A stretch of 64,000 nucleotides of DNA, taken from positions 700,628 through 764,627 of the forward strand of contig NZ_HE997540.1 in the NCBI RefSeq assembly GCF_000312545.1. Direction: 5' to 3'. Below the pieces are notes generated by a model. That model ran no database searches and was not told the origin of the DNA. It saw only the letters and a program-made list of their open reading frames with translations. A program made the translations under genes and the position numbers. Position 1 is the first letter of the stretch. Each line of letters starts with the position of its first letter. Positions 1 to 11,150 of the stretch are shown piece by piece. The stretch comes from Bartonella senegalensis OS02. GTDB taxonomy: Bacteria; Pseudomonadota; Alphaproteobacteria; Rhizobiales; Rhizobiaceae.

Positions 1-1669
1 ACCAATGTTTTGCCTGTAGTAACATCTTACGATAATAAAGAGAATGATAATACAGGTTTTCACCTTCATAAGCTTAAAGTTGGTAGTGTGCAATAGATTT
101 ACCATTGATATCTTTCATAGAATACCATCATGAAATGGTTTTTATACTAGAGATGCTTCTAAAAAAACGCATGAATTGGCAATAGAATGGCATTTTATTC
201 CTCGTGAAGGATATGCCTCTATTAAACCAACATGAGAAACAAAGGCGTGAAGCAATGCGCACTCTGTATTATTAGAGATACTGCTGTAGATGCTTTTGAA
301 AGCCATAAAGCTAAAAAGGTGATAGAATGAAGGCTAGAAATTGGTTTTTATCTTTATAAACTTTATCTCCCCCAATGAAGATGTTTCCACGCTTATGAAG
401 TCACAAGTTGGTATATGCTCTCTGCCAGCTCTTAGTATCGCTACATTTCTTGCCTTGAGGCGATTCATAAGGAGCATTTTACTCCTTTCTTGCTCAGTTT
501 TTACTACATGGTAGCTCTGCTTATAACCAGCAAACAAATGATTTTAATTGATTCAATCTAAAAGTACTTATGATAACAGAAGCTTAGAATATTCGGGATT
601 CTGATTCAAGTTGAAAAAACAATAATTTATTATTATAATTCAGTCTCTTAATCCACTTCAGAGATTACACAAACAGATACACATAATATTCCTGCTCTAA
701 TGAGCAATGCAAAAGCCAATACAGCTAACCCTTATCCATCTCAACCTTTGTCTCAAACGTGCTGCTGTAATAGATTTAAACGTTGATTTATAGATGTAAC
801 AGCAAAAGCATGGTCTTTTATTAGGAAACGCTATAAAACACAAAAATTGCTTGCTGTGGACTAGATATCCTAGCTTTTTATCAAACACTGAGTAAAACGA
901 TAACAATCACACATCTGGTTTTGTGTTTTCTTATCCTTACAAGGGTGCATGCAAATCCCTTGAGTCATATTCATAAAGAATAGAATTGACAGCAATATAT
1001 TTGCAATCTCTGCAAAGAATATAAAAAAGGAAAGCGTGGTGTTACAAGAGAAAATACTGCGTAATTATAATGGACCATCTTTACAAAAAACGTTGCTTGA
1101 TCAAATGCATCTTTCATAAAATATAATAGAGCAATTTATTATGGTTATTTATCATTTTGCACTTTGAATGAAAACTCGGAATATTATAAGATTATTTTAA
1201 ATCTTCGCATTCAAAATCAAAAAAAATTTGCACGTCACAAACGAGATAAAAGTGTGACTAAAAAACCATTTGAAACAAGAGTAAATAAGCCCTTATAAAA
1301 ACATTTTATGCAGGATTGCCATGTTAGGAGATGGGAAATAACATGGGAGTACTCATTTATTTTATATAAGATACTTGTGTCTTATAGATTTTTCTTTCCA
1401 CCATTCATGAAGAGTGTTGTGAGGTTGAGAATAACGAAAGACGTTAAAATGAGTGCGTGCATGAAGAGCACAATGGTTTTTTGTAAAAAGTGTCACTTCC
1501 TTAAAGAACATGATAAATAAAAAATCAAATATTTCAGGCATATCTTTTCGTGACTCGGTAAAGAGTCTTTTTGTTTTATGAGACTCCTAGTCGATTATTG
1601 CAATCTTTCTCTCACTGAGAGCTTCAGGTACATAAAGCTTAAGCAATTGGAATTTCAGAACTTCAATCT
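1..1669. other. Eroded non-coding region with short coding scraps
   Basis: No intact gene is visible. Short open stretches on the plus strand (for example about 1-96, 150-230, 1042-1119 and 1198-1299) have plausible amino-acid composition but are cut by stops and frame changes. The 1198-1299 piece is lysine/arginine-rich and ends like a real C terminus. I could not name the ancestral genes; phage-like or Bartonella accessory genes are possible. Open stretches at 334-537 and 697-906 (minus) and 1308-1520 (plus) have no recognisable domain or ribosome binding site and are probably chance. Confidence 0.5.
1552..1577 (+). terminator. Terminator-like hairpin
   Basis: GACTC, a GGTAAA loop and GAGTC are followed at once by TTTTTGTTTT, as in a rho-independent terminator reading rightward. 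The stem is only 5 bp and no convincing gene precedes it, so it may be a relic of an eroded transcription unit. It faces the 3' end of tamB, which runs the other way. Confidence 0.35.
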
Positions 1670-4600
1670 TTAATAATCTCTTTCATAAAAGAGACCAATA
1701 CTGGAATTTTTTTCATTCCCTATAGCACCTTTCGCTTTAAGGTGGCGGGAAATGTCTAAATTAATTGTTCCCTTCGTCGTTCCATTCGATCCTGCTTCAA
1801 AGCCTAAATAAATGTTATTATGTATATAGCGCCCAATGCGTAAACCCGTATTCCCTTTTTCATCAACGATGATATCAAGATCATCAAGACCAATTTTAGC
1901 TCGTAACGTATTCAATAAGGATGTATTAGAAGCACCGGCAAGATCAGCTGCCGCTGCCGCAAGTTGAGCAATCTGAAATGGTGATAATTCATTAAGAGAG
2001 CGATTAAAAATCAAACGTGCCAAAATCTCATCTTGTGGCAAATTAGGTTGTGAAGAAAAATTAATCTCAAGATTATCAATCGTTCCACTTACGGTTACAG
2101 TAACGCGAATATCACCACTATTCTTGTTTGCCACAAAATAAACCGTAGGATTAAGACTACCGCTAAAACTCGCTTGCCCTTGATCAAAACTGAGACGTTG
2201 TGACAGAATATCAAAACGTCCACGAATCATCCTAAACTCACCAACTGGATGCACATCATTTAATGGACCTGCTAAGTTAATGCGTCCTCCCAATTCCGTA
2301 TCTAACCCTCGTCCACGTACAAAAAACTGATTGCGCGCCATAATACGCATATTCGATAGTATTACAGAAGAAGTTTCTTGAAATTCTGCTCGATTTTTAT
2401 TGATATCCTTAACATCAGCACGTTCGAGTGTTTTTTTAATCGATTTGGTTAAATTCTTATTTTGAATATCAAGAAACTTTGCGTTTCGAAAGTGATCAGG
2501 AACCACAACTTCAGCTTTTTCAACTGTGACATCACCACCAATAACAAGGCCATCTTTAAAATGCCCTGTCATAGTTATCTTCCCCGCCAACGTTGCAAGA
2601 ATCATTGATCCATCGTTATAATTGGCGTTGTTAAGATAAAAGACCAAATCTGGTTGTAAATCATTAGAAATACGACCTGAAGCAGAAACCGATCCTCCCT
2701 CAGACGAAACAGCTAAAGCCTTCTCTAAAAGAAGATGGTCGCCATTTAGTTTTCCTTCAATGGTTATATTATTTAACCCTAAATTGGTTTGTGAATCAAA
2801 AAAACTACCATTGACTATAGAAAAACTTCCCATCAATTGTGGATTAAGTAATGCACCATGAAGAGTTGCATCAATTCTGGCCATGCCTGTTACATGCGCA
2901 CCTCGCTTTGCTAATAATAAATCAACAAATGCAATAGGCATTATCCCTTTAACATTCAATTTTGTCTCTGAACCATTGAAAGAAACAGGCCCTTTTATGG
3001 AGAGATCTAATCCCTTGTCTCCTGTCGCTATCAAATTCTCAACTTGAAAAGTCGATTTTTTGTAAGAACCATGAGCTTTCATATTGATCGACAGAGGTCC
3101 TTTATGGGTCATAGCAGTTAAATTTTGACTAGAAAGCTCAAAATGAGCAGAGGGATCCTTCATTTTTCCGGCAATATCGATCTTACCTGCCACTGCTCCT
3201 TCAAGTGCGTGTCCTTCTATAAAATTATTAAGAAAACCTGCAGGAAAATCCTGTAAATTAACATGGAGATCAAGCTTATTTTGTGGATCTAAAGATATAC
3301 GCCCCTGTGCTTGTGCTTGTATCCCTTCCCCCGTTAAATTTGCATCCAAAGTAAGGTTTTTGTCTATTGTTTTACCTTTAGCAGAAAGCGCAAAAGGCAT
3401 TATTTTTTTATTTTGAAGAGCAAGTGTTGTCAGCTCCTCACCCTTTATATCATAGATCACATCAGGACTTTGAAAACTACCTCGAATCGTCACTTGCCCT
3501 GTCACGCTACCAACCACTCCAAGGTCGGACTTCCATAGATTAACTAAAGCAGCAGGAAACGCATTCATTGTAAGGTGCAAATTAAGGGTATCTTGAACAT
3601 TTCCTGCAAGGATAATTTGACCTCCATTAATCGCAATTCCTAATTCATCGACTGTCATTCCCTCTTTATCAAAAACAATTGTAGCCGATTTAGGCAATGT
3701 CGCATGAAGATTGTGTTGTTTAACATCTATGGTTTTAATCTGTACTTCTCGTCTGAAACCTTCTGGAAGTTCTACAGTAACCATACTACCAGAAAGCTTT
3801 GCATTTGTGTTATGAGGCAACATCGCTTGAACAGTAAAAGCTGTTTGCCCATTTTTGCCATTGGCATGAGCATCTAAACGATTAACCATCATTAAAGGCG
3901 TTTGAATATGCTCGGCATTGATCAAACCCTCAAACTGGATCATAGCAAAAGGATCAAAGATATCCCCTTTTATTGTTAACTTTTTAACTTTATTCTTTGC
4001 AAAGCTTAAATGGTCAACACCTGCCTTTAAACTAGCCTTTTGTTTGCCATTTTCTTCATCAAAAATAAAATCTCCTTTTAGTTTTCCACTGCCTTCTTGT
4101 AAAAATAATGCGGAAAGTGCTGAGATATCCTCAGCATCAATATGCAAAGCACCTTTCACAAAACCTCTCGTTTGAGAAAGATCACCGGTTATTTTTGCGC
4201 CTCCCGCCCTCATATCGATATTTTCAAATTTTCGAATCTGATGAGAATCCTTAAAAGAAGCAGATAAATATAATGGCTTCTTAGCAAAAGTTCCTTCACC
4301 CTTTACAAAGCCAGTTAAAGACATAACTGATGATGTATTATCCACCAGTGTTTGCATAGTAAGTGTTGCGTTTTGCAGCTTCTTTCCTATTAAAAATGCT
4401 TCAGCAACATGAGCATGTGTCTTAAGCTTTATAAGGCGATTGTGCCCTCTCGCGGTACTTTTGATTGTGAGAGCACCGTTCATTCTCGAATCTAATTTGG
4501 CGAGATCAGATATTTGAGTATAGAAATCCATTTTAGCTCTTTCACTTGAAAAATATCCATCAGCCTTTATGCTCGCATATTGACTTTTCAAATTCAAATG

Positions 4601-6319
4601 ACGCAAAATTAAATTTGCCGTGTCATAAGAAGCACCACCTGAAAGAGTAAAATTTCCTCTGAATAAACGATCGAAAGGTTCAACGCCTATTTTGGTGTTT
4701 TCCGTTGTTCCTGATAATTCAAGATCAAAAACACCCCTCATTAAACCAATGGTTCCTTTGGCTTTAATATCTGCGCTACCAGAAAGTGACTGTTTACTCA
4801 ATAAATTAAAAGAAGCAAGGGTTTGCGCCTTTAAACCAAGATCGCCTTTAAAAATAAAACGATCCATTTTCCCTTTTAACCAAGCAGAAAACCCCTGACC
4901 CGTGACACTAAAATCATGTATTAAAACTGGTTTTCTAGAAATAATATCAGTATCTAGATGCACATGAACTGTTTGTCCAAGATCTTCTGCCAATGTGCTC
5001 TTACTTTTTTTAATCCCTTGAAGGGTTCCCTTAACCTGGATACCAACATGACGAGATGTTGTATCATCAAGATTTTCGCTCACTCCCCCCATATCAAAAA
5101 TGGCATCACGAATATGAATATTTTGATTGTTCAAATGATGTACAACAAGTCGTCCATTCCAAGAATGTTGTCCTTCACGGCCATAGTCAATGTTTAAAAC
5201 AATATTATTGGCAGGCTTTGACGTTTCTGATACTGATAAACGAGTAGGTTCATTTTCTTTATTAAGAGCCATTTTTCCATCAACAAAAAGTCGTCGCAAA
5301 AAACCATCTGCTGTTACTTCAGCATTCGCCAAAACATTGATTGCTTCACCCTGAATGACCATATGATCAAGGTACTTTATACCTTCTTTTGTCACCCTCG
5401 CTTCTGCTTTCAATATTACATCAGATTCGAAGAGATTATGATATTGAGGGGGCATTAAAGGACCAAATTTGCCTATCAGTTTCGTAGAAAAACCGTGTCC
5501 TTCTGCAATAGTTGTAAGAATAACATTGCCATCTAAAATAGGCTGGTGATCCGCTTGCAAAGCAAGTTTGACAACCAAATCATCAAAAGTACCATCACCT
5601 TTCATAACGAGATTTAAGGCGGGGCGTTTTTCAAGTTTAAAAATATTCGCCAAAATGCCATTTTGTGGTTCATCCGCAGAAATATCAATTTTAGCGGTAC
5701 GATTGCTATCGGATAACTTCGTCACAACAGAAAAAGACCCAGGTGCATCTAAACGCTGAGCCGCTATATCAACATCAAAATCATTATTCGCAAAGGTTAG
5801 ATATCCGTTTAAAGACATATCAGCAGAAACACCCAAAAGCTCCTGTTCAAACGCCACACGCTGAACTGTAAGCGTATTGATAGAAATGGCAAGGGGTAAT
5901 GTTGGTAAAGAAAATTTCCCTGCCTCAAGGGAAGAAACAAAAGAAGAGTTTCCCTGCGGTTTGCGTAAAAATGTAATCTGATCCATTGAAAGCTGGTTAA
6001 TACTCACCCTCCCCCTTAGCAAAGCTAAGCGGTTCCAATCTATTTTAGCATTGGTCATTTTAAGCCAAACACCTTTTTTATCGCTGATGGTGATAGCACC
6101 TATAGATATTTGCGAAGACAGTGTCCCTTGCATATTATGCAAACGAACTTGGCGATTAGGGGCTGAAAGTCTGCGCTCAATTAAAGAGACAAGCCATGAA
6201 CGATCATCTGTTGTTACTTGGCTAGAGAGTGAATTTCCCTTCTGCGCAAAAATAAGAGCGCTTAGTAAAAAAAACAAAAACCCAAAAAAGAAAGCCGATA
6301 AACGCATAGTTTTTTTCAT
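1670..6319 (-). CDS. tamB: TamB, inner-membrane-anchored translocation and assembly module protein
   Basis: At 1549 aa this is a full-length TamB/DUF490 (AsmA-like) protein. It begins with an N-terminal membrane anchor (about residues 8-26, very hydrophobic) and continues as a long series of beta-rich repeats typical of periplasm-spanning lipid-transfer proteins. The conserved TamB domain occupies roughly the last 350 residues, including the segment PQDEILARLIFNR and an aromatic C-terminal end. The family works with TamA in inserting outer-membrane proteins and/or moving phospholipids between membranes. The start codon overlaps the tamA stop by one base (TAATG), so the two are translationally coupled. 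No regulatory element is visible between them. Confidence 0.93.
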   Translation of the reverse strand: MKKTMRLSAFFFGFLFFLLSALIFAQKGNSLSSQVTTDDRSWLVSLIERRLSAPNRQVRLHNMQGTLSSQISIGAITISDKKGVWLKMTNAKIDWNRLALLRGRVSINQLSMDQITFLRKPQGNSSFVSSLEAGKFSLPTLPLAISINTLTVQRVAFEQELLGVSADMSLNGYLTFANNDFDVDIAAQRLDAPGSFSVVTKLSDSNRTAKIDISADEPQNGILANIFKLEKRPALNLVMKGDGTFDDLVVKLALQADHQPILDGNVILTTIAEGHGFSTKLIGKFGPLMPPQYHNLFESDVILKAEARVTKEGIKYLDHMVIQGEAINVLANAEVTADGFLRRLFVDGKMALNKENEPTRLSVSETSKPANNIVLNIDYGREGQHSWNGRLVVHHLNNQNIHIRDAIFDMGGVSENLDDTTSRHVGIQVKGTLQGIKKSKSTLAEDLGQTVHVHLDTDIISRKPVLIHDFSVTGQGFSAWLKGKMDRFIFKGDLGLKAQTLASFNLLSKQSLSGSADIKAKGTIGLMRGVFDLELSGTTENTKIGVEPFDRLFRGNFTLSGGASYDTANLILRHLNLKSQYASIKADGYFSSERAKMDFYTQISDLAKLDSRMNGALTIKSTARGHNRLIKLKTHAHVAEAFLIGKKLQNATLTMQTLVDNTSSVMSLTGFVKGEGTFAKKPLYLSASFKDSHQIRKFENIDMRAGGAKITGDLSQTRGFVKGALHIDAEDISALSALFLQEGSGKLKGDFIFDEENGKQKASLKAGVDHLSFAKNKVKKLTIKGDIFDPFAMIQFEGLINAEHIQTPLMMVNRLDAHANGKNGQTAFTVQAMLPHNTNAKLSGSMVTVELPEGFRREVQIKTIDVKQHNLHATLPKSATIVFDKEGMTVDELGIAINGGQIILAGNVQDTLNLHLTMNAFPAALVNLWKSDLGVVGSVTGQVTIRGSFQSPDVIYDIKGEELTTLALQNKKIMPFALSAKGKTIDKNLTLDANLTGEGIQAQAQGRISLDPQNKLDLHVNLQDFPAGFLNNFIEGHALEGAVAGKIDIAGKMKDPSAHFELSSQNLTAMTHKGPLSINMKAHGSYKKSTFQVENLIATGDKGLDLSIKGPVSFNGSETKLNVKGIMPIAFVDLLLAKRGAHVTGMARIDATLHGALLNPQLMGSFSIVNGSFFDSQTNLGLNNITIEGKLNGDHLLLEKALAVSSEGGSVSASGRISNDLQPDLVFYLNNANYNDGSMILATLAGKITMTGHFKDGLVIGGDVTVEKAEVVVPDHFRNAKFLDIQNKNLTKSIKKTLERADVKDINKNRAEFQETSSVILSNMRIMARNQFFVRGRGLDTELGGRINLAGPLNDVHPVGEFRMIRGRFDILSQRLSFDQGQASFSGSLNPTVYFVANKNSGDIRVTVTVSGTIDNLEINFSSQPNLPQDEILARLIFNRSLNELSPFQIAQLAAAAADLAGASNTSLLNTLRAKIGLDDLDIIVDEKGNTGLRIGRYIHNNIYLGFEAGSNGTTKGTINLDISRHLKAKGAIGNEKNSSIGLFYERDY

Positions 6320-8280
6320 TAAAATGCTTGCCCTATACCTACATAAAAACCAATGCGAGGATCACCTTTCTCGCGCTTTAGAGGAAATGCAAGGTCAACG
6401 CGCAAAGGACCAAGATTGGTCATATAGCGGCCTCCAATACCGGCTCCCCATTTCATTTTTTTAGAAAAATCAAACTGCGCTTTATCTCCTACGGTACCTC
6501 CATCAAGAAAACTGACAACCCCTATCTTATCATTTAAAGCAAAACGTAATTCTGCTGACCCTTCAAAAAGTGCACGCCCACCAACAATAGAATCCTTGTC
6601 TGTTTTGATACCAATATTACGATAAGCATAACCGCGAACAGAACCACCACCACCAGCAAAAAAGAGTGTATCCGAAGGTATTTGTGCTGTATCACTGCCA
6701 AAAATCGTACCAAACTTTACACGTGCTGCAAAAATAAAACGATCTTTTTCATCAAACGCCCAATAAGAACGACCTTCCACAGTCATTTTTGCTACAAAAT
6801 TGCTAAAACGCATTTCATAAAAAGGTTCAAAAATCGCTTCACCATACAGACCTTTTGTTGCATTGAATTTATTATTACGACTGTCGTAAATCAAACTACT
6901 TGGTAACCCTATTGTCGTAAAATCACGGCTCCCAAAATAGATATCGCGTGAATAACCGTTAGAAACTTCTACAGCCGCCTGCCCTGATAGATGCGCATTA
7001 AAAATATGCGTGATCCCTAACTTGCTTCTAATGGCTTTTGTCGTATAATTTTCTAGGACATCTTGCTGGATTTTCAGTTCTGCCCTAAAATCTGTATCAG
7101 GAGTGAATATACCAGGTTTTATAAACGTGCCACCCAAAAGGTAATTAAAATTTTTAAAATTATATGATTGCTTCTTTTTGCCACCAATACCATTTATTTT
7201 CGTCTCAATTTTAAGACGTTCCGCATGACCAAAAAGGTTTTTATGCATCCAATACGCTTCAAAACCAGCACCATCTAATGTAGAATAGCTTCCACCAGCA
7301 CCAAAGCGACGTGGCTTACGCTCTTGTACAACAAGTGTCAGAGGGAGACTCCCATCTGGATTAATTGTCTCAGCTTCACGGAGATTCACAGCACGAAAAA
7401 CATCAAGTCGTGTAAGCCGTTCATTCGCTTTGGCAACAGCCTCAGAATCATATCTCTGACCTGGCTTTAATCCTGTCATCCACGCGATATAGGCTGAATC
7501 TACACTTGGTTCTTTGCTCACATTGCGCACACTTAAAGGACCGTAATATGCTTGGCGCCCAGGATCAACAATAATCTGCGCATCAATAAGGTGCGTAGCA
7601 TGATCCGCAACAACATCACTCTTGATAATCTTAGCTTTTGCATACCCTTGTCGACGCCATCCTTCAATCACCCACCGTTCTGCTTTAAGAATAGTTTCAG
7701 ATTTGGCAACAACCCCAACTTTATAACCCAACTCTTCAATTGTAGGCATTCTATTGCTTTCATCTTTTATGAAGGGAGCAACTTTATCGATACCTGCAAC
7801 ACTAAAAACATATTGAGGCCCTGCATCAATAGTAATAACAACCTTAGAGTGTGTTGGCAATTGAGTCACCGGACTTAAATCAGCGGCTTCTAAATCATTA
7901 ATCTTAATACTAATAACACCACCATAGCGTCCCTCAGCATAAAGAGCGGAAAGAATTGCCCGATAATCTGAACGCGCTTTAGCCAACAAGCCAGAAGAAC
8001 TCGATAGGGCTTTCTCTCGGTCAGCGAAAAGAGAAGACACAGCTTTTACTATTTTAACACCCTCTGGTGAGGCACCCGGTGATGCAACGACATCAACTTT
8101 ATAAAATCTCTCTGCACCACTGGCATGAGAAGAGGAATTTGTTCTCTTGTGACCAAAAAGAGGTATACCGAATAACTCAAATGCTGCAAGTGACCTCGGA
8201 AAAGTCAAAACCAAGCATAGACCTATCAATACGCTGCGCATGGTTGCTGATTTAAAAAAAACTCCTGTCTGATATACCAT
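6319..8280 (-). CDS. tamA: TamA, Omp85-family outer-membrane assembly factor
   Basis: This BamA-like protein of about 653 aa has a signal peptide (hydrophobic stretch after Met-Arg-Ser-Val-Leu), POTRA-like domains in roughly residues 50-300, and a C-terminal 16-strand beta-barrel. The barrel contains the Omp85 loop-6 signature VRGY in GGGGSVRGYAYRNIG and ends in a terminal Phe (GIGQAF), the usual outer-membrane targeting residue. I start at the ATG at 8280; an in-frame TTG at 8298 exists but is a poorer start. A downstream ATG just before the signal peptide is a further option. It is the promoter-proximal gene of the tamA-tamB pair. Confidence 0.92.
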   Translation of the reverse strand: MVYQTGVFFKSATMRSVLIGLCLVLTFPRSLAAFELFGIPLFGHKRTNSSSHASGAERFYKVDVVASPGASPEGVKIVKAVSSLFADREKALSSSSGLLAKARSDYRAILSALYAEGRYGGVISIKINDLEAADLSPVTQLPTHSKVVITIDAGPQYVFSVAGIDKVAPFIKDESNRMPTIEELGYKVGVVAKSETILKAERWVIEGWRRQGYAKAKIIKSDVVADHATHLIDAQIIVDPGRQAYYGPLSVRNVSKEPSVDSAYIAWMTGLKPGQRYDSEAVAKANERLTRLDVFRAVNLREAETINPDGSLPLTLVVQERKPRRFGAGGSYSTLDGAGFEAYWMHKNLFGHAERLKIETKINGIGGKKKQSYNFKNFNYLLGGTFIKPGIFTPDTDFRAELKIQQDVLENYTTKAIRSKLGITHIFNAHLSGQAAVEVSNGYSRDIYFGSRDFTTIGLPSSLIYDSRNNKFNATKGLYGEAIFEPFYEMRFSNFVAKMTVEGRSYWAFDEKDRFIFAARVKFGTIFGSDTAQIPSDTLFFAGGGGSVRGYAYRNIGIKTDKDSIVGGRALFEGSAELRFALNDKIGVVSFLDGGTVGDKAQFDFSKKMKWGAGIGGRYMTNLGPLRVDLAFPLKREKGDPRIGFYVGIGQAF

Positions 8281-8706
8281 CAAATCAGATACCTTCAATA
8301 CACTTTAAATCATTCTTTTATAAATAACACCGAACAAAAAAGATAAATATATCTGTTGGGAATATTTTATACTTTTGCTCACAGCAAATTTTATACGTTC
8401 ACGCGTATAAAATAACACTCTTTGCTTGCAATACATAAAAAGCCCCCCTTATATTCACAAAATCCTGTACTGGTGCACAACAAAATCGCCTCAATTTTCC
8501 TTCCTAACATATTCATTTAGCGTATTATAAACGTTTTATTGAGTGGCATGCTATCATGGTTAAATTTGTGCAAACCATTCTCCATAATTGCACTATAAGC
8601 CCGCATAATTTAATATAGATCTCTCCTTACAAAAGACTATACAGACACTTCTTGATTTTTATGTGCAGATGTGATTGTCTCGTTTAAGTCAAAAGGGGGG
8701 GAATTG
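8281..8706. promoter_or_regulatory. Divergent intergenic region between tamA and comM
   Basis: About 425 bp of AT-rich DNA separates two divergently transcribed genes and must hold both promoters. I see no clear sigma-70 consensus or operator. A strong Shine-Dalgarno run of A and G residues (8692-8701) lies just before 8707 and fixes the comM start. Confidence 0.5.
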
Positions 8707-10239
8707 ATGATCGCGCATGTTACAACTGTCGCTTTTCGTGGTCTAGAAGCAGTCCCTGTTGATGTACAGGTTATGATTTCTTCTGGTAAGATAGGCATGG
8801 CTATTGTTGGATTACCAGATAAAGCAATCGCAGAAAGCCGTGAACGTGTGCAAGCAGCGTTTCATGCTTGCGGGCTTTCTCTGCCCAACAAACGGGTCAC
8901 TATTAATCTTGCTCCTGCTGATCTGCCTAAAGAAGGATCGCATTATGATTTGCCAATCGCCGTAGGCTTAATGCTCGTTATGGGAATTCTTCCTCTTGAT
9001 GTAGCACAAGACTACATCATTTTAGGCGAATTATCATTGGACGGTTCACTTACAGCAGTTAATGGTGTTTTACCAGCAGCCATGACAGCTTTAGCATGCG
9101 ATAAAGGACTTATTTGTCCCTCCCCATGTGGACCTGAAGCCGCATGGGCCAATGCAGAAATGAACATTCTCGCACCTGAAACGCTTCTTACCATGGTCAA
9201 TCATTTTAAAGGAACACAAATTCAAAAACGTCCACAACCACGTCAATATACCATCCAAACTGAGCTTCCAGATCTTTGCGAAATTAAAGGACAAAAAACC
9301 GCCAAACGTGCATTAGAAATTTGCGCAGCTGGACGGCATAACCTTTTATTTGTCGGTCCTCCTGGTGCAGGAAAGTCTATGTTAGCACAACGCTTACCTT
9401 CCATTTTGCCGCCCCTTGATAGCCGTGAGCTCTTAGATGTCTCTCTGATTGCTTCTATCACAGGAGAAATAGTACAGAATACCATTTCACTCCACCGCCC
9501 CTTTCGTGCACCGCATCATTCTGCTTCTATGGCTGCAATGATCGGTGGTGGACTTAAAGCACGACCAGGAGAAGTCTCACTTGCACATAATGGTGTCTTA
9601 TTCCTTGATGAGTTGCCGGAATTTTCTCCACAAGTTCTCGATTCTCTTCGCCAACCTTTAGAAAGCGGAGAATGTGTTATCGCCCGCGCTAACCACCATA
9701 TTAGCTATCCTGCTCGTATCCAACTTATTGCTGCGATGAACCCTTGTCGATGTGGGATGGCAGGCGAAAAAAATCATGTTTGCGCAAAAGGAATACGTTG
9801 TCAAATCGATTATCAATCCCGTATTTCTGGTCCTCTGCTTGATCGAATTGATTTACGAATTGATGTCCCTGCTTTAACAGCTATGGATCTTATGCAACCT
9901 GAACAATCAGAAAAAAGCTGCGATGTTGCAAAACGCGTCGCACGGTGTCGTACCATTCAAACCAAACGTTTTACTCAACTGGGGCTTGACCATATTCGCA
10001 CTAACGGTGATTGCCCTGCTAAAATTATCGAACAAATTGCTATTCCTGATAAAAATGCCGCTACACTCTTACGAGATGTAAGTGTAAAGATGCATCTTTC
10101 TGCACGTGCCTATCATCGTATTCTCAAAGTTGCACGCACCATTGCTGATCTCGACGAAGCAGACTATCTCTCACGCCACCATCTCGCGGAAGCGATTTCC
10201 TATCGACTGGGCACTGAAAGATTAACAGCCCTTACCTAA
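8707..10239 (+). CDS. comM: ComM/YifB-family AAA+ ATPase (Mg-chelatase-like)
   Basis: A protein of 510 aa with the ComM architecture: an N-terminal Lon-protease-S16-like domain (about residues 1-170), then an AAA+ Mg-chelatase core with Walker A GPPGAGKS (about residue 220) and Walker B in GVLFLDELPEF, and a C-terminal Mg-chelatase domain. In other bacteria ComM is a hexameric helicase that promotes branch migration during natural transformation and recombination. I chose ATG 8707 rather than GTG 8671, because a strong purine-rich ribosome binding site lies directly upstream and homologs begin MIAHV-like. It converges on the solute-binding protein gene with only 11 bp between the stops. Confidence 0.92.
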   Translation: MIAHVTTVAFRGLEAVPVDVQVMISSGKIGMAIVGLPDKAIAESRERVQAAFHACGLSLPNKRVTINLAPADLPKEGSHYDLPIAVGLMLVMGILPLDVAQDYIILGELSLDGSLTAVNGVLPAAMTALACDKGLICPSPCGPEAAWANAEMNILAPETLLTMVNHFKGTQIQKRPQPRQYTIQTELPDLCEIKGQKTAKRALEICAAGRHNLLFVGPPGAGKSMLAQRLPSILPPLDSRELLDVSLIASITGEIVQNTISLHRPFRAPHHSASMAAMIGGGLKARPGEVSLAHNGVLFLDELPEFSPQVLDSLRQPLESGECVIARANHHISYPARIQLIAAMNPCRCGMAGEKNHVCAKGIRCQIDYQSRISGPLLDRIDLRIDVPALTAMDLMQPEQSEKSCDVAKRVARCRTIQTKRFTQLGLDHIRTNGDCPAKIIEQIAIPDKNAATLLRDVSVKMHLSARAYHRILKVARTIADLDEADYLSRHHLAEAISYRLGTERLTALT

Positions 10240-10250
10240 AAAAGCATGCT

Positions 10251-11150
10251 TCAATAAAAACTGATCGGAAAATAACGCAGATAAAGTTCTGTAAGCTTAC
10301 CATCATCTTCTAGAGATTTCAGAGCATAATTGAGTATATCAACCAACTGTTCGTTCTTTTTTGCAACAGCAAGCTGCATTCCTTGTCCTAATAACTGTGG
10401 CGCCAGATAAGCTCCTCCAACAAAATAGCAACAATCAGCGGATTTTGGATTATTTAGCCATAAAGATAAAGCAAATCCATCATCAAAAATAAGATCAATT
10501 TTATGATCTTGTAGCGCTTTATAGAGCTCTGCCCTGTTTTTAAATCTTTGCCATTTGGCTTCAGGAAAATAACTACGAAACAGCTTTTCGTGCACACTTT
10601 TAGACAAAACGCCACTGTTTAAATGTGTCAGTTTATCACTTATTGGTTCGTCGAGATTCAAAAGTTGAGAGGCAATAAATCGAGACGCAACAAATCGCGC
10701 TGGAAAACGCAAATAAGATCCTGTAAAAACAAGATCTTGATGCGTTTTAATGGTTTCTTTTAAACCTGCAATAATCACTTCCGCGTTACCATTTTTGACA
10801 TGATCTATAAGCTCTTCCCAAGGAACAACTTCTACCTCACAGAATTTTTTAAGGTTTAACTTTGAACAAATAGCACGTAATAAATCGATATTATAGCCTA
10901 CAAGATGTCCTGTTTTGTCAAGAAAGTTAAAGGGAGGAAAATCAAAAGTTGTTACAAAACGCAAGCGAATGATATGCGATGTATCAGGTTGTAGCAAACG
11001 TTCATGTGCATTAAAAAAAGAGGGCAGTTTTACAGCCGTTTCAGCCTCTGCCAAACAGGAAAGCAGCCCCCACCATGCCATCAAAAGGACTCCAATGAGA
11101 ACATTAAATCTCTTTATAGTTTTTTTTATTTTCAAAATCTTGTCCCTCAT
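10251..11150 (-). CDS. Periplasmic solute-binding protein, family 3 (amino-acid ABC transporter type)
   Basis: This 299-aa protein has a hydrophobic N-terminal segment (about residues 17-37), either an uncleaved anchor or a signal peptide. A family-3 bacterial solute-binding fold follows. It opens with RFVTTFDFPPFNFLD and VGYNIDLLRAIC, the usual start of polar amino-acid binding proteins, and later has DLIFDDGFALSLWL. Such proteins deliver amino acids to ABC permeases. No permease or ATPase gene is adjacent, so it is an orphan whose partner must be encoded elsewhere. The ligand cannot be named from the sequence. Confidence 0.8.
   Translation of the reverse strand: MRDKILKIKKTIKRFNVLIGVLLMAWWGLLSCLAEAETAVKLPSFFNAHERLLQPDTSHIIRLRFVTTFDFPPFNFLDKTGHLVGYNIDLLRAICSKLNLKKFCEVEVVPWEELIDHVKNGNAEVIIAGLKETIKTHQDLVFTGSYLRFPARFVASRFIASQLLNLDEPISDKLTHLNSGVLSKSVHEKLFRSYFPEAKWQRFKNRAELYKALQDHKIDLIFDDGFALSLWLNNPKSADCCYFVGGAYLAPQLLGQGMQLAVAKKNEQLVDILNYALKSLEDDGKLTELYLRYFPISFY

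Noticed and set aside
541-557. Seventeen-base sequence ATTTTAATTGATTCAAT also found at 35086-35102
   Set aside because: With this AT content one such pair is expected by chance in 64 kb, and the flanks differ.
1308-1520. 70-codon plus-strand frame before a hairpin
   Set aside because: No recognisable domain or ribosome binding site, although a terminator-like hairpin follows.
8671-8706. N-terminal extension of comM from GTG 8671
   Set aside because: The ATG at 8707 has a far better ribosome binding site and fits the family start.
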